NCBI GenBank assembly: GCA_016926455.1
Contig: JAFGOO010000100.1
Span: 1 to 6,644 of the forward strand
DNA from: Methanosarcinaceae archaeon
GTDB taxonomy: Archaea > Halobacteriota > Methanosarcinia > Methanosarcinales > Methanosarcinaceae
Length of the DNA: 6,644 bases
Direction of reading: 5' to 3'
The position numbers and the translations under genes were made by a program. Of the stretch, positions 1 through 4,765 are shown one piece after another (position 1 is the first letter of the stretch; the number at the start of each line of letters is the position of its first letter). The notes beneath the pieces are model-generated. The model did no database searches, was not told where the DNA came from, and was given only the letters and a program-made list of their open reading frames with translations.

Positions 1-61
1 CATCGAGAAGTTCAAGAGGGGACGCGGAAATGTCATCATGCTTCTTGATAAAAAGGATTAA
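1..61 (+). CDS. C-terminal end of an unidentified protein (5' truncated by window edge)
   Basis: Frame 2 is open from the window edge and ends at a TAA at 59-61, giving 19 residues, IEKFKRGRGNVIMLLDKKD. The tail is basic (KFKRGR) followed by a short hydrophobic strand-like stretch (NVIMLL) and a charged end. The other two forward frames give no better reading, and an oligo-T-rich zone typical of an archaeal 3' end follows within 50 bases, which supports this being a real gene terminus. Too little is visible to assign a family or function. Confidence 0.5.
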   Translation, partial: IEKFKRGRGNVIMLLDKKD

Positions 62-105
62 TCAACTTTTCTGCGAAGATTGACTATTAGCTGTTATTCA
101 TAATA

Positions 106-143
106 TTTTTTGCTTTTTAGGAGTCTTTTTTTGCATTATCTTT
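106..143 (+). terminator. Oligo-T transcription terminator zone after the upstream gene
   Basis: Three T runs follow one another: T6 at 106-111, T5 at 114-118 and T7 at 126-132, with a further TTTT at 141-144. They begin about 45 bases after the TAA at 59-61. Archaeal RNA polymerase terminates at such U-rich tracts, with aCPSF1/FttA assisting. No strong GC hairpin precedes them, which is normal for archaea. The position and composition are seen directly; the activity is inferred. Confidence 0.5.
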
Positions 144-254
144 TATATTTCATATCAAACAGAAAATAAAGTGATTATATTACTTCCAATACGAATAATC
201 AGCTAATATTTAGTTCTAAATAGTTTTTTAAGTTACTATAAAGAATAATTAAGA

Positions 255-293
255 ATTAAAAATCAAATAAAAGTTTTATTTTCGATTTTTAAT
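255..293. repeat. AT-rich interrupted palindrome
   Basis: The outer arm ATTAAAAATC (255-264) is complementary to GATTTTTAAT (284-293). The inner arm AAATAAAA (265-272) is complementary to TTTTATTT (274-281). Only the central G273 and a two-base bulge (TC, 282-283) are unpaired, so 18 base pairs form across 39 bases. In RNA the tip would open to a small loop. It may act as a bidirectional 3'-end signal or be a remnant of a mobile element; no function is proven. Confidence 0.6.
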
Positions 294-321
294 CTATTTT
301 CTCCTTTATTATGCTAAGTAT

Positions 322-333
322 CCTTATATTATT
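322..333 (+). promoter_or_regulatory. Possible TATA element for a leader or small RNA
   Basis: The stretch CCTTATATTATT resembles an archaeal TATA box and sits in front of the region rich in inverted repeats. A start site roughly 25 bases downstream would place the whole hairpin block inside a transcript, either as a leader of about 320 bases for the ABC operon or as a separate RNA. In such AT-rich DNA chance matches are common, so this is only a candidate. Confidence 0.22.
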
Positions 334-405
334 CAATGCCATCTCGATTCATTGCCCACTCAAAATTCGTGGGCTGGTAGGCTGTATGTACAAACCATGA
401 TATAT

Positions 406-452
406 GAGCACTTACCTCCAATCCAACCACACACCAAATCCGTTAGGTGCTC
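406..452. repeat. Hairpin repeat unit 1 (imperfect inverted repeat)
   Basis: Arms GAGCACTTA (406-414) and TAGGTGCTC (444-452) pair over 9 positions, one of them a G-T/G-U wobble, around a 29-base interior. The centre lies at 429. The 3' arm TAGGTGC recurs exactly 71 bases later in unit 2. Confidence 0.5.
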
Positions 453-475
453 CAACAATACTGCCTCCAAGAAAA

Positions 476-525
476 CGAGGCACCTTTGAACCTTTATACT
501 ACCCAAATGATCCATAGGTGCCTCG
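476..525. repeat. Hairpin repeat unit 2 (perfect 10-bp inverted repeat)
   Basis: Arms CGAGGCACCT (476-485) and AGGTGCCTCG (516-525) are perfectly complementary around a 30-base interior. The centre is at 500.5, which is 71.5 bases after that of unit 1. The interior shares CCAAAT with unit 1 at about the same distance from the 3' arm. Confidence 0.65.
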
Positions 526-546
526 AGCATATCACCCCCCCAAAAA

Positions 547-597
547 AAATGAGGCATCTTGCAGCATCTTGCAAAATACCCTGTGGATGCCTCATTT
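547..597. repeat. Hairpin repeat unit 3 (perfect 12-bp inverted repeat)
   Basis: Arms AAATGAGGCATC (547-558) and GATGCCTCATTT (586-597) are perfectly complementary around a 27-base interior. The centre is at 572, again 71.5 bases after unit 2. Compared with unit 2 the core changes from GAGGCACC/GGTGCCTC to GAGGCATC/GATGCCTC, so both sides of the pair changed together. Within it a 10-base tandem duplication (GCATCTTGCA at 554-563 and 564-573) overlaps the left arm and loop. Confidence 0.65.
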
Positions 598-673
598 ATG
601 ATAAAAAAGTGAGATACGAAATGATGAACAGAACTAATGATTATGTTAAATTCAAAACCGAGAAGTGTTCGAA

Positions 674-1489
674 ATGACGGACGTTTCTTCCAGAAGCTTA
701 CGATATGAAAATGGAGATTATCCCCTTATTAAGCTAGAGGACGTGTGGAAGATTTATCAGATGGGTGAAGAGGAATTTGCTGCACTCAAAAATATTGACC
801 TTAAGATATACAAAGGTGAATTTGTTGTCGTATTGGGTCCAAGCGGCAGTGGCAAGAGTACAATGATGAACCTCCTTGGATGTCTTGATATGCCCAGTAA
901 AGGGGTAATTGAACTGAACGGAATGGATATTTCAAAAATGGATGAATCCAGTCTTGCCGAGGTAAGGGGAAAAATGATAGGTTTCATTTTCCAGCAGTTT
1001 AACCTCATTCCAACATTGAATACGTTAGAGAATGTGATGCTTCCTCTGGATTTTCAGGAAGTAGATGCAGATTTTGCCAAAAAGAGAGCAATAGAGCTCC
1101 TAAAAATAGTTGGACTTTCCGATAAGCTTTACCATTCCCAATCCCAGCTTTCAGGAGGGCAGAGGCAAAGGGTTGCAATTGCAAGATCCCTTGCAGTTGA
1201 TCCTGACGTGATCCTTGCCGATGAACCCACAGGCAACCTTGACAGTAAAACAGGCGGTTATATTCTGGAATTTCTGGATAATCTGCATAGGCAAGGAAAG
1301 ACGATAATTATTGTCACACACGACATGGAACTTGTTAATTATGCTGAAAGAGTGATCCATATCAAGGACGGGCTGATTGAGAAGATAGATAATAGAAAGA
1401 AGTTAAGTGATATAAATGAGAAGATTTTTGATAGTAATATTAATGTTGTCATTGTCAATCACAGGTGCATCAGCAGCAACATACGTTGA
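674..1489 (+). CDS. ABC transporter ATP-binding protein, MacB/LolD type
   Basis: This is the ATPase subunit that powers the neighbouring permease, acting on the cytoplasmic face of the membrane. Counting from ATG 674 (271 residues), Walker A GPSGSGKST is at 55-63, the Q-loop glutamine is Q107 (FQQFNLIP), the signature LSGGQ is at 159-163, Walker B VILADE is at 179-184 with catalytic E184, the D-loop NLDS is at 188-191 and the switch histidine is H216. All key residues are present. An in-frame GTG at 665 would add three residues. ATG 674 is preferred because AGAAGTG (661-667) resembles a methanogen Shine-Dalgarno at suitable spacing. The fold normally ends near residue 238 (DGLIEKI). Here a tail of about 30 residues continues to 1489, and the last 24 codons lie inside the next gene in another frame. 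That tail looks like read-through after loss of the original stop rather than a domain. MacB/LolD/FtsE-like classification is firm; the substrate is unknown. Confidence 0.93.
   Translation: MTDVSSRSLRYENGDYPLIKLEDVWKIYQMGEEEFAALKNIDLKIYKGEFVVVLGPSGSGKSTMMNLLGCLDMPSKGVIELNGMDISKMDESSLAEVRGKMIGFIFQQFNLIPTLNTLENVMLPLDFQEVDADFAKKRAIELLKIVGLSDKLYHSQSQLSGGQRQRVAIARSLAVDPDVILADEPTGNLDSKTGGYILEFLDNLHRQGKTIIIVTHDMELVNYAERVIHIKDGLIEKIDNRKKLSDINEKIFDSNINVVIVNHRCISSNIR
1405..1411 (+). promoter_or_regulatory. Ribosome-binding site of the COG1361-like gene, inside the ATPase frame
   Basis: AAGTGAT matches part of the methanogen Shine-Dalgarno GGAGGTGATC and lies four bases before ATG 1416. It supports 1416 as the true start of the secreted protein even though the ATPase frame stays open past it. 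Confidence 0.45.
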
Positions 1490-2738
1490 TGCTCCATCAA
1501 TTAATGTAGGCCTTGTAAGCCAGAGTCCGAATCCAGCACGACCGGGTGAGACATTTGAACTCAGTCTCAGTGTCCAGAATATGGGAAATGTGAATATTGA
1601 TAACATAGTCGTAGAATTAGATATGGAATATCCATTTTCTCAGGTCTCTGGGGAATCACTGACAAGGACAATATCATTCCTCAATGCACGTCAGGAAGAT
1701 CATGATGCAACCGTTCTAAGGTTCAAAGTGAAGGTAGATGCCAATGTTTCAGATGATACATATGAGATTGATGTTGTGTTTAGGGATGATACAACCGGTG
1801 CAACAACAACAACACCCATCGATATTCAGGTAAGAGGTAAAGAATACGCCCAGATAGTAACTATAAGCAAGGCAAATATCGACCTTGCTAAAGAGGAGCC
1901 ACTGGAACTTATCATCACGAACATCGGAAATTCCCCTCTTCAGAACATGGTTGTTTCATGGGAAGAAGAGAATGGTGTCATCTTGCCTGTATATTCAGAC
2001 AATACCAAATACATAAAATATCTTGATGCAGGAGAATCCATTTCCATAAGTTATACGGTTATGGCTGATGTTAATGCTGAGCCCGGTCTTTACCAGATTG
2101 ACATAAATTTGGAATTCGAGGACTATAATTCAGATACTGCAATAATAAACACCAGAGCAGGTCTTTTTGTTGGGGGAGAAACAGATTTCGATGTCACCTT
2201 CTCAGAAGGAAGTTCCGGTGAAGTATCCCTGAGTATAGCTAATGTGGGGAACAATGAGGCCTATTCGGTAAAAGTGTCGATACCTGAGCAGGATAATTAT
2301 CAGGCATTTGGGAGTTCTGCATCTATCGTGGGCAATCTGGATATAGGTGATTACACAATCACGTCTTTCACAATCTCTCCAAAGATATCATCTGGCAATG
2401 TGGAAGGAGGGACTGAAAACTCGATGATAAATGTGAGTGGAGGAATCTCCTCTGATGATAGTGATTCAAATGCTGCTTCAAGAACCTCCAATAATGACCT
2501 TCATGTTGTCGTAGAATACACGGACTCTGCAGGTGAACGGGTTTCTTTGGAGAAGCTGGTGCCTATCAAGTTGAGCAGTGGTACGAGTGAAGGTTCTGAT
2601 TACACTGCGGCAAGATCTGGAATGAACCAGAATGTATTTACCAACAATTCGTTTACAATCCCTGTATTGATTCTCGTTATAGCTGCGGGGGTGGCTCTCT
2701 ATTACCGTAAAAAAAGATTAGTGGGCAAACAACAATGA
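1416..2738 (+). CDS. Secreted, membrane-anchored CARDB/NEW3-like beta-sandwich protein (COG1361 type)
   Basis: The protein is 440 residues. It begins with a signal peptide (MRRF, hydrophobic core 4-16, likely cleavage near ASA-A at 20-21) and ends with one transmembrane helix at about 413-430 followed by a basic stop-transfer tail (YYRKKRLVGK). The bulk should therefore lie outside the cell, anchored by the C-terminus. Between these are three beta-sandwich modules at about 28-140, 145-250 and 252-395. Each has the hallmark phrase of CARDB/NEW3 domains: VQNMGNVNIDNIVVEL, ITNIGNSPLQNMVVSW and IANVGNNEAYSVKVSI. A Ser/Asp/Asn-rich low-complexity segment at about 325-362 interrupts the third module. 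Potential N-glycosylation sequons (NVS, NNS) are present. The gene sits between the ATPase and the permease and overlaps both, so it is probably an exterior subunit handling the substrate or coupling to the permease, by analogy with MacA. That role is inferred; the fold class is well supported. Confidence 0.85.
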   Translation: MRRFLIVILMLSLSITGASAATYVDAPSINVGLVSQSPNPARPGETFELSLSVQNMGNVNIDNIVVELDMEYPFSQVSGESLTRTISFLNARQEDHDATVLRFKVKVDANVSDDTYEIDVVFRDDTTGATTTTPIDIQVRGKEYAQIVTISKANIDLAKEEPLELIITNIGNSPLQNMVVSWEEENGVILPVYSDNTKYIKYLDAGESISISYTVMADVNAEPGLYQIDINLEFEDYNSDTAIINTRAGLFVGGETDFDVTFSEGSSGEVSLSIANVGNNEAYSVKVSIPEQDNYQAFGSSASIVGNLDIGDYTITSFTISPKISSGNVEGGTENSMINVSGGISSDDSDSNAASRTSNNDLHVVVEYTDSAGERVSLEKLVPIKLSSGTSEGSDYTAARSGMNQNVFTNNSFTIPVLILVIAAGVALYYRKKRLVGKQQ

Positions 2739-3949
2739 GATACAGGACATACCTGAAACTTGCACTTAATATCTTGATTCACAGCAAACTCAGGAGTTGG
2801 CTTACGATAATCGGTATAGTCATCGGTGTTGCAGCAGTTTTAAGTATCATGTCCCTTGGTGATAGCATGCAGGCAAACGTTGAAAATAGGTTTGCAGAGA
2901 TGGATCTTACTAAAATCACGATATCTCCAGGATTTTCAAAGGCTCAATCGGCTATGGGTCATGGGGGAGAGGGTTCTTCTGTTTCATCGGATGTAGAACT
3001 AACTAATAAGGATATAATGGCTCTCAAACTGATAGATGATATCCAGTACATGTATGGAGAGATATCAGGTAGTGAAGATGTGTATTTCCTGGGTGAGTCG
3101 GTTTCCCTTTCAATTACAGGAGTTGATCCTCAGCTATGGCAGTATGTGACAACAGTTGATCTTGAGTCAGGTAGACTGCTTGAGCCAGCCGATAATTTTG
3201 TTGCAGTAATCGGAAGTGGTGTTGCTAATGATCTTTTCGAACAGCCGGTTGGCATCAATATGGTGTTAACCATCAATGGCAGGTCTGTAAGGGTTGTAGG
3301 CATTATGGAATCAGAAGGTGGAAATTCAGATAGGGAAATAATTATGCCCATCGATGCTGCAGTGGAGATTATTGAGGACGCGGAGAAAAACAATTTTGAT
3401 TCGATTGTCGTCAAGGTAGAGGATGCGGATTTGGTAGAATCAGTGGCTGAAGAAATCGAGACTAAGCTTATGATTTCTCGCCATGTGACTGAAAGAGATC
3501 GGGATTTCAGCGTAAGTGCGTCCAAATCCATGGTAGAGGATATGTCCGAGATTATGAATTCAATGAACATGTTCCTTGGTGCCATTGCAGCGGTTTCGCT
3601 GGTGGTGGGAGCTGTGGGTATTGCAAATACCATGTTCACTTCCGTGCTGGAGAAGACAAAGGAGATAGGCACCATGAAAGCCATTGGGGCAAGGAACAGT
3701 GATATCATGATGATATTCATATTTAATGCTTTGTTGGTAGGATTTGTAGGTGGTGCATTCGGTGTGATTTTTGGCTCGATAGCATCTATATATCTTCCAT
3801 CCATTCTCGGGATGGCCACAGTAGGGCTTTCCTCAGAACTGATGGTATTTGGGCTTCTTATTGCTATGTTCATAGGTGTGATATCGGGTGCTATTCCTGC
3901 CTACAGGGCATCGAGAATGAAACCTGTGGATGCTTTGAGGTATGAATAG
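2735..3949 (+). CDS. ABC transporter permease, MacB/FtsX family
   Basis: This 404-residue membrane subunit has the standard MacB layout. A cytoplasmic N-terminal helix and TM1 (about 22-42) are followed by a large extracytoplasmic MacB core domain (about 45-275). Three C-terminal helices at about 280-302, 327-353 and 368-392 form the FtsX domain. The coupling segment EKTKEIGTMKAIGA (306-319) and the C-terminal PAYRASRMKPVDALRYE are typical family signatures. A glycine/serine-rich loop near 73-85 lies in the core domain. The start codon overlaps the preceding stop (ATGA at 2735-2738), which indicates translational coupling and a fixed stoichiometry with the exterior protein. MacB-type transporters do not carry substrates through the membrane pore; they transmit ATP-driven motion across it (known for the family). 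With no outer membrane expected, the target may be an exported peptide, lipid or envelope component. The substrate is unknown. Confidence 0.93.
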   Translation: MRYRTYLKLALNILIHSKLRSWLTIIGIVIGVAAVLSIMSLGDSMQANVENRFAEMDLTKITISPGFSKAQSAMGHGGEGSSVSSDVELTNKDIMALKLIDDIQYMYGEISGSEDVYFLGESVSLSITGVDPQLWQYVTTVDLESGRLLEPADNFVAVIGSGVANDLFEQPVGINMVLTINGRSVRVVGIMESEGGNSDREIIMPIDAAVEIIEDAEKNNFDSIVVKVEDADLVESVAEEIETKLMISRHVTERDRDFSVSASKSMVEDMSEIMNSMNMFLGAIAAVSLVVGAVGIANTMFTSVLEKTKEIGTMKAIGARNSDIMMIFIFNALLVGFVGGAFGVIFGSIASIYLPSILGMATVGLSSELMVFGLLIAMFIGVISGAIPAYRASRMKPVDALRYE

Positions 3950-4049
3950 ATCCTATTCCCTACTATCCATTGGAAATAGGGTGAGTTCGCAGTCATTTTC
4001 CAGTGGATTGGGACTGTAGTGGACTGGTCTATCTGCAGCATCTTTATCA
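3950..4049 (+). other. Spacer after the ABC operon with weak hairpins and a short direct repeat
   Basis: A weak hairpin (CCTATTCC 3952-3959 with GGAAATAGG 3972-3980, one bulged base) follows the permease stop at once. Further on, AGTGGATTGG (4002-4011) is repeated as AGTGGACTGG (4018-4027) with one mismatch, and CCAGT/ACTGG (4000-4004/4023-4027) can pair. There is no oligo-T tract longer than four, so the 3' end of the operon is not clearly marked and some read-through into the HAD gene is possible. Confidence 0.3.
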
Positions 4050-4058
4050 TTTATAATA
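4042..4058 (+). promoter_or_regulatory. TATA-like element of the HAD hydrolase gene
   Basis: CTTTATCATT (4042-4051) and TTTATAATA (4050-4058) are archaeal TATA-like boxes 16-32 bases before ATG 4074. A start site 25-28 bases downstream of the first box centre would fall close to the ATG. No Shine-Dalgarno is seen just upstream of it (AATACGTAG), so the mRNA may be leaderless or nearly so. The motif is seen; its use is inferred. Confidence 0.4.
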
Positions 4059-4073
4059 GACAATAATACGTAG

Positions 4074-4739
4074 ATGCTAAAAGCCATGATTTTTGACATG
4101 GATGGTGTTCTGGTAGATTCCATGCCCTACCATGCAGACGCTTGGAAAACGGTGTTTGATGAGGTCGGCATTCATATCACACAACAGGACATATACGAGA
4201 TAGAAGGCTCAAATCATGTAGGTGTGATCCAGTTGATGTTTAAGAAGGCTGGAAGAACGCCGCAACCTTGGCATTTCGAAAAGCTCCCTCCGAAAAAAAG
4301 AGAGGTTTTTTTCAGGATCAATAAAGTGATGGTATTCGATGATATTGGCAGATGTCTCAACTTGTTGAAAAAAAGATATCTTCTTGCCGTGGTATCTGGT
4401 GCAGATAGGGCAATAGTCCATAGTATTATCTATCGATTTTTCCCCGGGCTTTTTGATGCAGTGGTCTCAGGAGAGGATGTGAGGGAGGGGAAACCATCCC
4501 CTGAGCCATATCTCAAGGCGGTCGAGATTCTTAATCTACAGAAGGATGAATGCATAGTTTTTGAAAATGCGCCAATGGGTATTGAGTCTGCAAAAAGGGC
4601 AGGGTTATATTGTATTGCAATTCCGACTTACTTGCCACCGGACACGCTAAAAAATGCGGATATGGTGCTTAAGGACCACTCCGAACTCAGTAGATATCTT
4701 TTCAAGCTGGCCTCCGGGCAGCATGCAAAGACGGTCTAA
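4074..4739 (+). CDS. HAD-superfamily hydrolase, beta-phosphoglucomutase/phosphatase-like
   Basis: This 221-residue soluble protein has the four HAD motifs in order. Motif I is DMDGVLVDS, with nucleophile D8 and acid/base D10. Motif II is serine S108 in VVSGA, motif III is lysine K140 in GKPSPEPY, and motif IV is FENAPMGIESAKRAG with E164 and N165. The helical cap (subclass I, about 17-90) follows motif I, as in beta-phosphoglucomutases and phosphoglycolate-type phosphatases. These enzymes form an aspartyl-phosphate intermediate and hydrolyse or transfer phosphate on small metabolites. Motif IV has E-N where many relatives have E-D or D-D. E-N is common among sugar-phosphate HADs, so activity is probably kept. 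Length and start are typical (MLKAMIFDMDG). It stands alone between the ABC operon and the convergent aCPSF1 gene, so context gives no substrate. A specific phosphatase or mutase name would be a guess. Confidence 0.9.
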   Translation: MLKAMIFDMDGVLVDSMPYHADAWKTVFDEVGIHITQQDIYEIEGSNHVGVIQLMFKKAGRTPQPWHFEKLPPKKREVFFRINKVMVFDDIGRCLNLLKKRYLLAVVSGADRAIVHSIIYRFFPGLFDAVVSGEDVREGKPSPEPYLKAVEILNLQKDECIVFENAPMGIESAKRAGLYCIAIPTYLPPDTLKNADMVLKDHSELSRYLFKLASGQHAKTV

Positions 4740-4765
4740 ATCCAGATCCCGAATATCAGGATTTC
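4740..4765. other. Minimal convergent intergenic gap
   Basis: Only 26 bases separate the HAD stop (TAA 4737-4739) from the aCPSF1 stop (TCA on the plus strand, 4766-4768). No T run longer than three on either strand lies inside the gap. The nearest runs are T6 at 4820-4825 for the plus-strand transcript and A6 at 4649-4654 (U6 in the minus-strand RNA). Both lie inside the opposing gene, so the two transcripts probably overlap at their 3' ends. Confidence 0.6.

Larger units (their letters stand above)
62..673. other. Long AT-rich non-coding region with palindromes and hairpin repeats
   Basis: No convincing gene is present in about 610 bases. The left half (62-350) is very AT-rich and contains the T-run terminator zone, a small palindrome at 207-222 (7-bp arms around TT) and the long AT palindrome at 255-293. 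The right half (about 350-600) is richer in G and C and holds the three spaced inverted repeats plus a small hairpin at 354-374 (GCCCAC, 9-base loop, GTGGGC). Short open frames in this stretch show no recognisable protein and no ribosome-binding site. The region could be a long leader of the ABC operon, a separate small RNA locus, or the relic of an inserted element. Confidence 0.6.

Noticed and set aside
1..61. Naming the product of the truncated upstream gene
   Set aside because: Nineteen residues give no diagnostic motif, so any name would be invented.
360..557. Open frame of 65 codons on the minus strand
   Set aside because: It covers the palindromic region, so it arises partly from the repeats. 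It has no recognisable domain or start context.
406..597. CRISPR array, suggested by a regular period of about 71 bases
   Set aside because: The repeated arms are only partly similar, there is no near-identical 25-37 base direct repeat, and no cas genes are present. The signal is inverted repeats rather than direct repeats with unique spacers.
406..597. tRNA or box C/D RNA gene in the hairpin block
   Set aside because: No cloverleaf with a T-loop GTTCRA or a CCA-type acceptor can be built. A C-box-like ATGATGA near 621 has no matching D box (CTGA) at a suitable distance.
447..677. Open frame of 76 codons on the plus strand
   Set aside because: It runs across the inverted repeats, has no ribosome-binding site or recognisable protein features, and overlaps the ATPase start.
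3130..3873. Open frame of 247 codons on the minus strand
   Set aside because: It is antisense to the permease gene, which has clear MacB/FtsX signatures and membrane helices. The reverse frame is rich in Ser, Thr, Ile and Pro with no family features.
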